DNA of 64,000 nt from Rhizobium nepotum 39/7 (GCF_000949865.1 NZ_JWJH01000013.1:80352-144351); one strand, 5' to 3'; counted from the first letter of the stretch, positions 9,044 to 17,876 are shown. The notes: generated by a model not told the origin, from the letters alone. Made by a program: numbers and translations.

Positions 9044-9937
9044 ATGCGTATTTCAGTATTTTGCCTTTTCCTCACATGCTTTGTCCCCGCCACCGCGTTG
9101 CAGGCCGCCGGCGAAAGCGACACGCTTCGGCAGATCGCCAAGACCGCAAAAATCCGCATCGGTTATCGTGAAGCCGAGCCGCCCTTTTCCTACCAGCTGC
9201 CGGACGGGGAAGTCACAGGTTTCTCAACCGATCTCTGTCATGCGATCAGCGAGGATATCCGCAAGCAGCTGAAGCTCGACAAACTCGACATCGAATATGT
9301 GAAAGCCACGCCCGCGACCCGCTTCATTCTCGTGCGCAGCGGCAAGATCGATATCGAATGCGCGGCGACGACCAACAACACCGAACGCCGGAAAATGGTG
9401 GATTTCTCCTATCCGAATTTCATGACCGCGACGCAGTTCCTCTCGCGCAAGCAGGACAATCTGAAAAGCCTTGCCGATCTGGCCGGAAGGTCGGTCACAT
9501 CCGCCTCGGGCACGGTCAACATCGAGCAGCTGAATGCTGTGAACCGGCAAAAGAACCTCAATATTTCGGTGATGCCGACGAAAACCAACGAGGAGGCCTT
9601 CGAACTCGTGGTTGCCGGGAAGGCTTCCGCCTTCGTCATGGACGGCATATTGCTGGCGGCGCTGGCGGCGACATCCGAAAATCCTGACCTCTACGCGCTT
9701 TCCGACGAAACGCTGAGCGCACCGGAGCCTTACGGCCTGGTTTTCCGGCGCAACGACCCGGCCTTCAAGGCGGCGGTCAACGAAAGCCTGCGGCAGATCT
9801 TCACCGGTCCCGCAATTTATGACCTTTATGAAAAATGGTTCACCAAGCCCATTCCACCGAACGGCATGAACCTGAACCTGCCGATGACGACCTCTCTGAA
9901 ACAAGCCTATGAACATCCAAGCGAATACCGGGACTGA
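9044..9937 (+). CDS. Periplasmic amino-acid-type substrate-binding protein (SBP_bac_3), copy 1
   Basis: Protein of 297 residues with a signal peptide (MRISVFCLFLTCFVPATALQA, cleavage near residue 21), then the family-3 solute-binding fold. It shows KIRIGYREAEPPFSY, GFSTDLCHAI and the signature block KIDIECAATTNNTERRKMVDFS, which matches glutamate/aspartate (GltI-like) binding proteins, and it ends YEKWFTKPIPPNG. The start at 9044 is chosen over upstream in-frame ATGs inside the GGDEF-EAL gene because GAGG and a signal peptide begin here. No ABC permease or ATPase gene is nearby. It is paralogous to the next gene, so a sensory partner role with the upstream GGDEF-EAL protein is possible. Confidence 0.88.
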   Translation: MRISVFCLFLTCFVPATALQAAGESDTLRQIAKTAKIRIGYREAEPPFSYQLPDGEVTGFSTDLCHAISEDIRKQLKLDKLDIEYVKATPATRFILVRSGKIDIECAATTNNTERRKMVDFSYPNFMTATQFLSRKQDNLKSLADLAGRSVTSASGTVNIEQLNAVNRQKNLNISVMPTKTNEEAFELVVAGKASAFVMDGILLAALAATSENPDLYALSDETLSAPEPYGLVFRRNDPAFKAAVNESLRQIFTGPAIYDLYEKWFTKPIPPNGMNLNLPMTTSLKQAYEHPSEYRD

Positions 9938-10010
9938 GGGCGTAAAGCCCCCACCATGCCTCTATTTTTATGAAAACGTTTTGACAGATAATTTTGGCTG
10001 GAGATGCGCG

Positions 10011-10913
10011 ATGCAGAGATCGACATTGTGGCTCATACTGGGGATTTTAGGTCTTCTGCCCACCATTGCGGCGGCCGACGACACCCAACCGCCTACACTC
10101 GAAACCATTGCCCGAACCGGCACCATCCGGCTGGGTTATGCCGACCGCAATCTTCCCTTCTCCTATCTGGGCACAGGCCCGGAGCCGATCGGCTACAGCA
10201 TCGAGCTGTGTTTGAAGGTGGCGGACTCCATCAAGAAAAAACTGGGTCTGACGGAATTGAAGATCGATTTCGTCAAGCGCACCCCTAGCAACCGCATCAC
10301 GCTTCTCAATGACGGCACGATCGACATGGAATGCGTGGCGAGCACAAATACGGAGGAAAGGCGCAAGGCCGTCTGGTTTTCCTACAGCCACTTCATCACC
10401 GGCACCCGCTATGTCGCGCTGAAATCGAGCGGCATGAACAGCGTCGGCGATCTTGCCGGACGAACCGTGGTGGTGACGACGGGAACCATCAATATCAGCC
10501 AGCTGAATGTGCTCAACAGAAAACTGGGACTGAACATCGCCGTTCTGCAAAATGACAGCACCGAGGGCAGTTTCGACATGGTGACGGAAAACCGCGCCTC
10601 GGCCTTCGTTATGGACGACATCCTTCTGAGGTCCTTCGTCGCAGAAACCGGCAGGCCGGACGACTATTCCATCTCAAACGAGTACCTCGCGCCGCCGCAG
10701 CCCTATGGCCTGATGCTCCGGTACGGCGATACCGACTTCAAAAATACCGTCAACGAAGCGCTGGGGCATATCTATGCAAGCGGTGAAATCGAGAGAATCT
10801 ACGACAAGTGGTTCAACGCTCCGATTCCGCCGAACGGCATAAACCTCAAGCGCCCGCTTCCCGGCGATCTGGCCGAGGTATTTCGAAAACCCCTCGATAC
10901 GACGGCCGAATAA
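10011..10913 (+). CDS. Periplasmic amino-acid-type substrate-binding protein (SBP_bac_3), copy 2
   Basis: Protein of 300 residues, paralogue of the preceding gene with the same framework: TGTIRLGYADRNLPFSY, GYSIELCLKVADSIKKKLG, TIDMECVASTNTEERRKAVWFS and YDKWFNAPIPPNGINLKRPL. A signal peptide covers about residues 1-23 (LWLILGILGLLPTIAAAD). The ATG at 10011 is preceded by GGAG; the open frame reaches back into the previous gene without a better start. The two copies probably arose by tandem duplication and then diverged. A terminator follows directly. Transporter partners are absent, as for copy 1. Confidence 0.88.
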   Translation: MQRSTLWLILGILGLLPTIAAADDTQPPTLETIARTGTIRLGYADRNLPFSYLGTGPEPIGYSIELCLKVADSIKKKLGLTELKIDFVKRTPSNRITLLNDGTIDMECVASTNTEERRKAVWFSYSHFITGTRYVALKSSGMNSVGDLAGRTVVVTTGTINISQLNVLNRKLGLNIAVLQNDSTEGSFDMVTENRASAFVMDDILLRSFVAETGRPDDYSISNEYLAPPQPYGLMLRYGDTDFKNTVNEALGHIYASGEIERIYDKWFNAPIPPNGINLKRPLPGDLAEVFRKPLDTTAE

Positions 10914-10918
10914 AAAAA

Positions 10919-10948
10919 CGCCGCCCGGCAAGGGGCGGCGGCTTTCTT
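10919..10948. terminator. Terminator between the binding-protein genes and minE
   Basis: CGCCGCCC (10919-10926) pairs with GGGCGGCG (10933-10940), with GCTTTCTT after it on the plus strand and a run of A before it (T-rich on the minus strand). It can act in both directions between two convergent units. Confidence 0.75.
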
Positions 10949-10956
10949 AAAAAACG

Positions 10957-11217
10957 TCACGCGGCGCGCAGGTCGGCACTCAAGGGGATTTCGACATCGA
11001 TCTCCAATATGGAGACGTGCTCGTCGCGATCCATCTTCACATGCACCCGGTCGTTGTCGATCTGCACATGTCTGGCGATCACTGCGAGAATTTCTTCCCG
11101 GAGGACGGCGACGAGATCGGTTCCCGACGACGCCCTTTCGTGAGCGAGCAGCACCTGCAGGCGCTCACGCGCAAGCGGTGCCGACTTCTGTTTACGGAAC
11201 AGGGCGAAAATGCTCAT
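10957..11217 (-). CDS. minE: Cell division topological specificity factor MinE
   Basis: Protein of 86 residues, the standard size. It begins [21 protein letters not shown], the membrane-targeting and MinD-activating N-terminus, followed by the anti-MinCD helix ([16 protein letters not shown]) and the C-terminal topological specificity domain. MinE stimulates the MinD ATPase and drives the oscillation that places the division site at mid-cell. Its start overlaps the minD stop by four bases (ATGA), showing translational coupling. It is the last gene of minC-minD-minE. Confidence 0.96.
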   Translation of the reverse strand: MSIFALFRKQKSAPLARERLQVLLAHERASSGTDLVAVLREEILAVIARHVQIDNDRVHVKMDRDEHVSILEIDVEIPLSADLRAA

Positions 11218-12029
11218 GCAGCCCTCCTTGCAAAGATCTTGGAGAAGATACCCCGCTTCTCGCCCGGAATGACCATCGGAATTTCCTCGCCGGCTAGGCG
11301 ACGGGCAGCATCGAAATAGGCCATGGCCGGCGCGCAACGGGCATCCGCCAGCGTAACCGGCGCGCCGACGTTGGAGGCGCGCAGCACATCCATGCTTTCA
11401 GGAATGATGCCGAGCAGCGGGATGGACAGGATTTCCAGAACGTCGTCGACCTTCAGCATGTCGCCGCGCTCGGCGCGGGCCGAATCGTAACGCGTCAGAA
11501 GCAGGTGCTTTTCCATGCGTTCGCCGCGTTCGGCCTTCAGCGTCTTGGAATCGAGCAGGCCGATGATGCGGTCGCTGTCGCGCACCGAGGAGACTTCCGG
11601 ATTGGTGACGACGACGGCCACATCCGCATGGCGCATGGCCAGCGTCGCACCACGTTCGATACCGGCCGGGCTGTCGCAGATCACCCAGTCGAAATGTTTC
11701 TTCAACTCGGCAATGACCCACTCGACACCTTCCGGCGTCAGATTGTCCTTGTCTCGCGTCTGCGAGGCGGGCAGCAGGAACAGCGTCTCGAGGCGCTTGT
11801 CGCGGATCAGCGCCTGCGTCAGCTTGGCGTCGCCCTGGATGACGTTGACGAGATCGTAAACCACCCGGCGTTCAGCACCCATGACGAGATCGAGGTTACG
11901 CAGGCCGACATCGAAATCGACGACCACGACCTTCTGCTTGTTCTGCGCCAGCGCGGCGCCAAGCGCTGCGGTCGAGGTGGTCTTGCCAACCCCGCCCTTG
12001 CCGGAAGTAACAACGACTACCTTCCCCAT
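11214..12029 (-). CDS. minD: Septum site-determining ATPase MinD
   Basis: Deviant Walker-A ATPase of 271 residues, which recruits MinC to the membrane and is cycled by MinE. The P-loop is [10 protein letters not shown] (9-18) and the switch regions include [15 protein letters not shown] and [13 protein letters not shown]. The C-terminal amphipathic membrane-binding helix is [16 protein letters not shown]. The ATG at 12029 is chosen over an upstream in-frame start at 12074 because AGGAGA lies seven bases before it and the protein then starts directly at the family N-terminus ([11 protein letters not shown]). It lies between minC and minE in one operon. Confidence 0.97.
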   Translation of the reverse strand: MGKVVVVTSGKGGVGKTTSTAALGAALAQNKQKVVVVDFDVGLRNLDLVMGAERRVVYDLVNVIQGDAKLTQALIRDKRLETLFLLPASQTRDKDNLTPEGVEWVIAELKKHFDWVICDSPAGIERGATLAMRHADVAVVVTNPEVSSVRDSDRIIGLLDSKTLKAERGERMEKHLLLTRYDSARAERGDMLKVDDVLEILSIPLLGIIPESMDVLRASNVGAPVTLADARCAPAMAYFDAARRLAGEEIPMVIPGEKRGIFSKIFARRAA

Positions 12030-12066
12030 ACGGCTCTCCTGTTCCTGTGTTGTTTTCTCTATGTCG

Positions 12067-12798
12067 TCAGCCAAGTTTTTCGGCCTTTATCGTATCGTTT
12101 TCCAGCCACAGCTGAACGGGCTGGCCGCGCAGCTTTTCGTCAATATCCTCGGCGACCTTGTAGACACCGTCTATCGCCAGCAGCTCCGCCTCCAGCTTGC
12201 GGCAGAAGATGCGCGCCGAAACATTGCCGAGCGAACCGGCCATGGCACGGCCGCGTAACGCCCCGTAAATATGTACCGAACCGCCCGCGATGATTTCCGC
12301 ACCCGAGGCGACCGAACCGATGACGGTCACATCGCCTTCGGGAAACATGATCGACTGGCCCGAGCGTACCGGCTCGTTGATGACCAGCGACTGTACGACG
12401 GCGCGAACCTCGCTTGACGCACGCGGCTTCTCCTCCGACAATTCGGCGGAAGCGACGGCGACCGGCTCAACCTCGACATCGGAAGCGGGCTTTCCGCCCT
12501 TCAGCGATGGCGGCATACCCGGCTCGATCATCGAGGGGCGAACGCCCTCGATCCCCATGATGCCGACATTACGCTCCGTCAGCGCCGCCAGCAGAGCCTT
12601 CAGCCCGGCCTTGTCGAGCGACAGATCAGAGGCATCCAGAACCACCGGACGCGACAGGAAGAACCCGGCCGAACGCGCAGCAAGATCATCCAGCCGTTCC
12701 AGCCATTGATCGAGCGGAGCTTCAGGGGACAGAACGACCGCGAGGAAGGAGCGGCCTTTGATACGGATCGAACGCTGGTCTGTTAGCACTTTGGTCAT
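12067..12798 (-). CDS. minC: Septum formation inhibitor MinC
   Basis: FtsZ-assembly inhibitor of 243 residues. The N-terminal FtsZ-binding domain is at about 1-105 (SIRIKGRSFLAVVLS and ALTERNVGIMGIEGVRP). A variable linker follows at about 105-135. The C-terminal beta-helix MinD-binding domain has RSGQSIMFPEGDVTVIGSV, AEIIAGGSVHIYGALRG and RIFCRKLEAELLAIDG. The start is the ATG at 12798 (MTKVLTD); a TTG four codons upstream is also open, and neither has a strong Shine-Dalgarno. It heads minCDE. A CtrA-type box lies 43-58 bp upstream of the start. Confidence 0.95.
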   Translation of the reverse strand: MTKVLTDQRSIRIKGRSFLAVVLSPEAPLDQWLERLDDLAARSAGFFLSRPVVLDASDLSLDKAGLKALLAALTERNVGIMGIEGVRPSMIEPGMPPSLKGGKPASDVEVEPVAVASAELSEEKPRASSEVRAVVQSLVINEPVRSGQSIMFPEGDVTVIGSVASGAEIIAGGSVHIYGALRGRAMAGSLGNVSARIFCRKLEAELLAIDGVYKVAEDIDEKLRGQPVQLWLENDTIKAEKLG

Positions 12799-13198
12799 CT
12801 TGGTAAACAAATCATTGACAATTAGGTACCTCGGATATGGTTAACAAATGGTTAACGACACCCCTAAACCGACGGTTTCGTTAAGGGAATTCCGCCACGA
12901 AATTTTTCGTGCAGAACATTCAAAAGTATCGTCTACCTTTTGATTTTACTTATTTTTGTTTATTTTCAAAACTCACAATAGCAGATGATCCTTGCTGCAA
13001 CCTGACGCCCCGCATGGCTTGATGGAGGGGGCCGTCTCCCCGCCTCTTCCTGCCGACTCGCAGGCAGGGCGAACTGACCGATTCCGGAACAATATCCATG
13101 GCTGACCGACAGGCCGCCGTTTGGCGGAAAAACGATTCCGTTATGCCTGCCGATACTATAGACACGAGACAGCCCCATACATCCAACGGAAGAATGCA
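12799..13198. other. Divergent intergenic region between minC and the HAD phosphatase
   Basis: This 400-bp spacer contains the CtrA-type box described separately and an AT-rich stretch (about 12890-12970). No additional gene is supported; short open frames there have no ribosome binding sites or recognisable products. Confidence 0.5.
12841..12856. promoter_or_regulatory. CtrA-type binding box upstream of minC
   Basis: The sequence is TTAACAAATGGTTAAC, which fits the alphaproteobacterial CtrA consensus TTAA-N7-TTAAC, and it also reads as TTAA-N7-TTAAC on the other strand. It lies 43-58 bp before the minC start. In Sinorhizobium meliloti, CtrA is known to repress the Min system, so a regulatory site here is expected. 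Binding in this organism is inferred. Confidence 0.6.
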
Positions 13199-13876
13199 AT
13201 GCACAGCAAAGTCCCACCGACCTTTTCTCGCGAGTATGCCGCCTTCCTGTTCGACATGGATGGAACGCTGCTGAATTCTATTGCGGTGGTAGAGCGGGTC
13301 TGGCGCGAATGGGCTGTGGATAACGGCATAGAGCCAGAGGCCTTCCTGCAGCGCATCCACGGCATGCGCGCGTCGGAAGTGGTGCGTCGCGAGGCGGTTC
13401 CGGGCCTCAATGTCGAGGAACAGGCAGATATGCTGCTGCAAAAAGAAATGAACGATGTCGACGGCATTCTCCAGATCCCGCAGACAGCCGCCTTTCTTGA
13501 AAAATTGCCGGTCGGAAAATGGGCCATCGTCACCTCCGCGGCCCGCGCACTCGCCGAACGGCGGCTGGCCGCAGCCGGCCTTACACCGCCTGCGGTGATG
13601 ATCTGCGCCGAAGACGTGGTGAATGGCAAGCCGGATCCCGAGGGATACAAAAAAGCGGCGGAAAAACTTGGCGTCGCGCCTGAAGACTGCGTCGTGTTCG
13701 AGGATGCGCCCGCCGGCATTCAGGCGGGAGAACGCATGGGCGCGACAGTCGTCGTCATCAACGCCACCCATTCGCACCCCATCGAAACACCGCATCTTTC
13801 CATCGGTGGGTACGATGAGCTGGAGGTTACCATCGGCAGCGATGGCGGCTTAAAGCTCGCATATGACAAAGGCTGA
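13199..13876 (+). CDS. HAD superfamily phosphatase (beta-phosphoglucomutase/sugar-phosphatase-like)
   Basis: Cytoplasmic hydrolase of 225 residues with all four HAD motifs: FLFDMDGTLLNS (Asp19 nucleophile, Asp21 acid/base), VTSAARALAERRL, the lysine of GKPDPEGY, and FEDAPAGIQAGERMGA. The helical cap between motifs I and II fits subfamily IA phosphatases that act on sugar or glycerol phosphates. The ATG at 13199 is preferred over an upstream TTG; GGAAGA precedes it. It stands between minCDE (divergent) and the sugar-acid cluster, with no clear operon link, so its substrate is open. Confidence 0.85.
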   Translation: MHSKVPPTFSREYAAFLFDMDGTLLNSIAVVERVWREWAVDNGIEPEAFLQRIHGMRASEVVRREAVPGLNVEEQADMLLQKEMNDVDGILQIPQTAAFLEKLPVGKWAIVTSAARALAERRLAAAGLTPPAVMICAEDVVNGKPDPEGYKKAAEKLGVAPEDCVVFEDAPAGIQAGERMGATVVVINATHSHPIETPHLSIGGYDELEVTIGSDGGLKLAYDKG

Positions 13877-13993
13877 AACATCAATGAGGCAGCAGACGGA
13901 ACAATGATTTCGTGTGCAAGCCAAACGGTATGCCATACGCTTTTCCGCCAATCCCGGATTGACAGCACCGCATAAATGCTTCCTAATAAAATT

Positions 13994-14010
13994 GGTAAGA
14001 CAATCTTACC
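13994..14010. promoter_or_regulatory. Candidate operator of the GntR/UxuR-like regulator
   Basis: GGTAAG-ACAAT-CTTACC is a perfect inverted repeat with a 5-bp centre, 42 bp before the regulator start. GntR/FadR family proteins bind short palindromes of this kind, often at their own promoters. The role is inferred from position and symmetry. Confidence 0.5.
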
Positions 14011-14051
14011 GCTTGCGCGATGGGAGGAGACCTTCGCGCTGGGAGGATATC

Positions 14052-14768
14052 ATGTTTGTGGCTCTGGAGCCGCGCCGCCTTTATCGGCTGGTCGCGGAAC
14101 AAATTCGCTTGCTCATAGAGAGCGGGGAACTGGTGGATGGCCAGCGCCTGCCGGCGGAACGCGACCTTGCGGAACGCTTCGGCGTATCCCGCCCGACGGT
14201 GCGGGAAGCCCTGATCGTTCTGGAAGTGGAAGGCCACATCCATATCCGCATGGGTTCCGGCGTCTACGTGAATGCGTCCCGCAAGGCAGATAAGGAAAAG
14301 CCGCCGGTACCGGACGCTCACGGTCCATTCGAAATCCTGCAGGCGCGCTGCATCATCGAAAGCGCAATTGCAGAGGAAGCAGCGCGGCTTGCCACGCCCG
14401 CATGCATCGCCAGGCTGGACGATATCATCGAACGCATGGCCTGTGCGCTCGACAACTCGCCGCAGGCCCTCAACCTCGACCGCGCCTTCCACACCGCCAT
14501 CGCCGATATCATCGGCAACTCGGCGCTGAACCGTTTCACCGGCCTGATCTACGACGAGCGCAGCCTTTCGCCCTATTTCGAGAAGCTAGCCAGCTATTTC
14601 GAGGGACCACACACATGGATCCTTGCCGTTCAGGAACACCGGTTGATCCGCAACGCGATCGCCGCGAATGATCCGGAAGGCGCGCGTGAAGCGATGCGGC
14701 AGCATCTGACGCTGTCGCAAAAGAGATTTTCCGAGAGTTTCGGGGAGGAACCGATCGGAGAGGAGTGA
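14052..14768 (+). CDS. GntR family transcriptional regulator, FadR/UxuR subfamily
   Basis: Regulator of 238 residues. The N-terminal winged HTH (about 8-70) reads LYRLVAEQIRLLIESGEL, then LPAERDLAERFGVSRPTVREAL. The C-terminal all-helical FadC/FCD ligand domain has the metal-site pattern DRAFHTAIADIIGNSAL and a late VQEHRLIRNAIAANDPEGAREAMRQHL. The ATG at 14052 follows GGGAGGA by six bases; the open frame continues upstream without a better start. It precedes a TRAP transporter and mannonate dehydratase on the same strand, so it most likely senses a hexuronate or sugar-acid intermediate and controls this cluster. Confidence 0.9.
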   Translation: MFVALEPRRLYRLVAEQIRLLIESGELVDGQRLPAERDLAERFGVSRPTVREALIVLEVEGHIHIRMGSGVYVNASRKADKEKPPVPDAHGPFEILQARCIIESAIAEEAARLATPACIARLDDIIERMACALDNSPQALNLDRAFHTAIADIIGNSALNRFTGLIYDERSLSPYFEKLASYFEGPHTWILAVQEHRLIRNAIAANDPEGAREAMRQHLTLSQKRFSESFGEEPIGEE

Positions 14769-14831
14769 CCGCCGCCAAGACCGGCGACGGGGAAATACTG
14801 AAATCTGTCTTTAATTCGGGAGGAATTAAGA

Positions 14832-15806
14832 ATGAAAATCAGATTGTCGACTTTGATGGGCGCGACAGCCGCAGTTCTGCTTTCGGCTCTGGCGGCCCAG
14901 GCGCAAACCGCGCTCAAATGGGCGCATGTCTACGAAACATCCGAACCGTTCCATACGGATTCGGTCTGGGCGGCGGAAGAGATCGCCAAGCGCACCGATG
15001 GCCGCTACAAGGTGGATGTTTTCCCTGCCTCGCAGCTCGGCAAGGAAGCGGATATCAACCAGGGCCTTAAGCTTGGCACGGTGGATATCATCATCTCCGG
15101 CTCAAGTTTCGCCGCGCGGGATCACAAGCCGATCGGCGTTACCTACTTTCCCTATATCTTCCGTGATCCGAGCCATTTGATCGCCTACACCAAAAGCGAT
15201 GTCTTCAAGAAGCTTGCACAGGGCTACGAGGAAAAGACAGGCAACCATATCGTCGCCGTCAGCTATTACGGAACGCGCCATACGACCTCCAACAAGCCGA
15301 TTGAGAAATGCGCCGACATGGCCGGCCTGAAAATGCGCGTACCCGATGTTCCGGCCTATCTCGCCATGCCGCGCGCCTGCGGCGCCAACACGACGCCCAT
15401 CGCCTTTGCCGAAGTCTATCTTGCGCTTCAAAACGGCACCGTCGAGGCCCAGGAAAACCCGCTGACGACAATAGAGGCGAAGAAATTCTTCGAGGTTCAG
15501 AAGAACATCGTTCTGACGGGCCACATCGTTGACCATCTCAACACACTTGTTTCCAAAACCCGCTGGGCCAGCCTGTCGGACGAGGACAAAAAAATCTTCA
15601 CCGAAGTGATGCAGGAGGCGGCGGCCCGCACAACGAAGACGATCGAAGCTCGTGAAAAGGCTCTGGTCGACGAGTTCAAATCCAAGGGCATCACCGTGGC
15701 GGAAGTCGACAAGGCAGACTTCGAGAAGAACGTCATCGACAAGGTGAAGCTTGAAGACTTCGGCTACGAAAAAGCCGACTGGGACGCTATCCGCGCCATC
15801 AAGTAA
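14832..15806 (+). CDS. TRAP transporter substrate-binding protein (DctP family)
   Basis: Periplasmic receptor of 324 residues with a signal peptide (about 1-25, ending AAQAQ). Family features include LKWAHVYETSEPFHTDSVWAAEE, the conserved-arginine strand LKMRVPDVPAYLAM that binds the substrate carboxylate, and NGTVEAQENPL. GGGAGGAATTAAGA precedes the ATG. DctP receptors bind sugar acids and other organic acids. The downstream dehydrogenase and mannonate dehydratase point to a hexuronate or aldonate. A strong hairpin follows the gene before the two membrane subunits. Confidence 0.9.
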   Translation: MKIRLSTLMGATAAVLLSALAAQAQTALKWAHVYETSEPFHTDSVWAAEEIAKRTDGRYKVDVFPASQLGKEADINQGLKLGTVDIIISGSSFAARDHKPIGVTYFPYIFRDPSHLIAYTKSDVFKKLAQGYEEKTGNHIVAVSYYGTRHTTSNKPIEKCADMAGLKMRVPDVPAYLAMPRACGANTTPIAFAEVYLALQNGTVEAQENPLTTIEAKKFFEVQKNIVLTGHIVDHLNTLVSKTRWASLSDEDKKIFTEVMQEAAARTTKTIEAREKALVDEFKSKGITVAEVDKADFEKNVIDKVKLEDFGYEKADWDAIRAIK

Positions 15807-15813
15807 CGCGTGA

Positions 15814-15847
15814 AGCTGTCCCGGCGCTATCCGGCGCCGGGACAGCT
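15814..15847 (+). promoter_or_regulatory. 14-bp intercistronic hairpin after the TRAP receptor gene
   Basis: AGCTGTCCCGGCGC (15814-15827) pairs perfectly with GCGCCGGGACAGCT (15834-15847) around a 6-nt loop, with no T-run after it. It lies between the receptor and permease genes and probably stabilises or partly terminates the receptor mRNA (inference). Confidence 0.6.
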
Positions 15848-15879
15848 CAACCGAGACCCTCGGACTGGAGTTCCCGCCA

Positions 15880-16455
15880 ATGACCGATCCTCACAACGCG
15901 CCCATCAGCGTGGAAGAAATGGCGCATGCCTTCGAAGAAGACACCGGCCCCGTCGATCTTTCGCCCTATGCGGTGGAAGACTGGATAACCCTTGCCGTGT
16001 TCTGGGGCATGGGTCTGAGCGTCTTCCTGCAATTCTTCACCCGTTACGTGTTGAACGACAGTTTCGCCTGGACGGAAGAAATCGCCGCCAATTGCCTCGT
16101 CGTCGTTGTCTTTCTCGGCTCTGTCATGTGCGTGCGCATGTTTCGGCATATTCACGTCGACCTGATCTATCGCTTCGTGCCGAAACCCGTCGGACGGCTT
16201 CTGGAACTGATCGTTGACCTCATCACCATCGGTTTCTTCGCTTACATCACCTGGCTGATGTGGCGTTATCTGGAAATCGTCGGCGATGAGCGCATGGTCA
16301 CCGTCGACCTGCCGCGCGGCATTGTCTTCTACACCGTTTTCGCCGCTTTCGCGCTGATGTTCCTTCGTGCACTGCACAATTTCATCAAGGATCTCACCGG
16401 CAAGCAAACCGTGCGTGAAAAGGCTCAGGAAGCCGTAAACACACAGGGAATCTAG
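15880..16455 (+). CDS. TRAP transporter small permease (DctQ family)
   Basis: Inner-membrane protein of 191 residues with four hydrophobic segments, e.g. WITLAVFWGMGLSVFLQFF, ANCLVVVVFLGSVM, LIVDLITIGFFAYI and VFAAFALMFLRAL. The DctQ signature FAWTEEIAANCLVV lies near residues 62-75, and the MFRHIHVDLIYRFVP stretch is typical. It is longer at both ends than minimal DctQ. It sits between the receptor and the large permease, three bases before the latter's start, as in standard dctPQM operons. Confidence 0.9.
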   Translation: MTDPHNAPISVEEMAHAFEEDTGPVDLSPYAVEDWITLAVFWGMGLSVFLQFFTRYVLNDSFAWTEEIAANCLVVVVFLGSVMCVRMFRHIHVDLIYRFVPKPVGRLLELIVDLITIGFFAYITWLMWRYLEIVGDERMVTVDLPRGIVFYTVFAAFALMFLRALHNFIKDLTGKQTVREKAQEAVNTQGI

Positions 16456-16458
16456 ACC

Positions 16459-17865
16459 ATGCTTTTGCTCATCGGCTCCTTTCTTCTGCTTCTTATCATC
16501 GGCACGCCGGTGGCCGTTTCCATGGCCGTCAGCTCGCTTCTTTATCTCATCATCTACAACGTCGCGCCCGATATCATCGCCGCGCAGCGCATGATTGCCG
16601 GCGTAGAAAGCTTTCCGCTTATCGCCGTTCCGTTTTTCATCCTTGCCGGGAATCTGATGAACATTGCCGGCGTCACAAGCCGCATCTACCGTTTCGCGCT
16701 TGCGCTCGTCGGCTGGATGAAAGGCGGTCTCGCCCAGGTCAACATCATCGGCTCGGTGGTTTTTTCCGGCATGTCGGGAACCGCGCTCGCGGACGCCGCA
16801 GGCATCGGCACCATCGAAATCAAGGCCATGAAGGATCACGGTTATCCTGTCGAGGCGGCCGTCGGCGTCACGGCAGCTTCGGCGACGCTCGGCCCGATCT
16901 TCCCGCCATCTCTGCCCTTCGTGATCTACGGCATGATGGCCAACGCGTCGATCGGCGCGCTGTTTATGGCGGGCATCATACCAGGCGTCGTCATGACCGT
17001 GCTGATGATGGTGACGGTCTATATTTTCGCAAAACGCAAGGGCTGGGGCTCCGACACGCCCTTCGAGCTGAAGCAGCTGCTTTCAGCAGCGCTGGAAATA
17101 GTGATCGTCTTCAGTTTCCCCGTCGCTGTCTATCTGATGATCCTTGCCGGCGTCTCGCTCAATGTCGCGGTCCTTGTCGGCCTCGCGGTGCTTGTCGCAC
17201 TCGACTGGTATTATGATTTCTCGGCCGTGATGGCGTTGATGACGCCGGTTCTTCTGATCGGCGGCATGACGATGGGCTGGTTTACACCGACCGAAGCAGC
17301 CGTCGCCGCAGTGCTTTGGTCGCTTTTCCTCGGCTTGGTTCGCTACCGCACCATGACGTTCAGGACATTGGCCAAAGCCAGCTTCGACACGATAGAAACG
17401 ACGGCGTCCGTTCTTTTCATCGTGACAGCGGCATCGATCTTTGCATGGTTGCTGACGGTCAGTCAGGCGGCTCAGCTGTTCTCCGACTTCATGTTCGCGA
17501 TGACGGATAACTGGTGGACCTTCCTCATCATCGTCAACATCCTGCTTCTGATTGTCGGCGCGTTTCTGGACACCATTGCCGCCATCAGCATTCTTGTTCC
17601 TATCCTGATGCCGGTTGCCGCCCGATACGGCATTGACCCTGTCCATCTCGGCCTGATTGTGACGCTCAACCTGATGATCGGCCTTTTGACCCCGCCTGTC
17701 GGCATGGTGCTGTTCGTCCTGTCGCGTATTTCGAAAATGTCGGTGGAGCGAACCACGCTCGCCATCCTGCCCTGGATGATCCCGCTTTTCGTGGCTCTGG
17801 CGCTGATCACCTTCATACCCGCGATCACGCTCTGGCTGCCCACCCAGCTCGGCCTTATCCGCTGA
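16459..17865 (+). CDS. TRAP transporter large permease (DctM family)
   Basis: Membrane subunit of 468 residues with about 12-13 hydrophobic helices, the ion-coupled transport channel. Family motifs: PFFILAGNLMNIAGV, VNIIGSVVFSGMSGTALADAAGIG, ATLGPIFPPSLPFVIYG, GWFTPTEAAVAAVLWSLFLG and LNLMIGLLTPPVGMVLFV. It is about 40 residues longer than common DctM proteins, with an insertion in the central part (about 205-270). It completes a dctPQM set that imports a carboxylated substrate on a sodium gradient. Confidence 0.92.
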   Translation: MLLLIGSFLLLLIIGTPVAVSMAVSSLLYLIIYNVAPDIIAAQRMIAGVESFPLIAVPFFILAGNLMNIAGVTSRIYRFALALVGWMKGGLAQVNIIGSVVFSGMSGTALADAAGIGTIEIKAMKDHGYPVEAAVGVTAASATLGPIFPPSLPFVIYGMMANASIGALFMAGIIPGVVMTVLMMVTVYIFAKRKGWGSDTPFELKQLLSAALEIVIVFSFPVAVYLMILAGVSLNVAVLVGLAVLVALDWYYDFSAVMALMTPVLLIGGMTMGWFTPTEAAVAAVLWSLFLGLVRYRTMTFRTLAKASFDTIETTASVLFIVTAASIFAWLLTVSQAAQLFSDFMFAMTDNWWTFLIIVNILLLIVGAFLDTIAAISILVPILMPVAARYGIDPVHLGLIVTLNLMIGLLTPPVGMVLFVLSRISKMSVERTTLAILPWMIPLFVALALITFIPAITLWLPTQLGLIR

Positions 17866-17876
17866 CCGAAAAGAAC

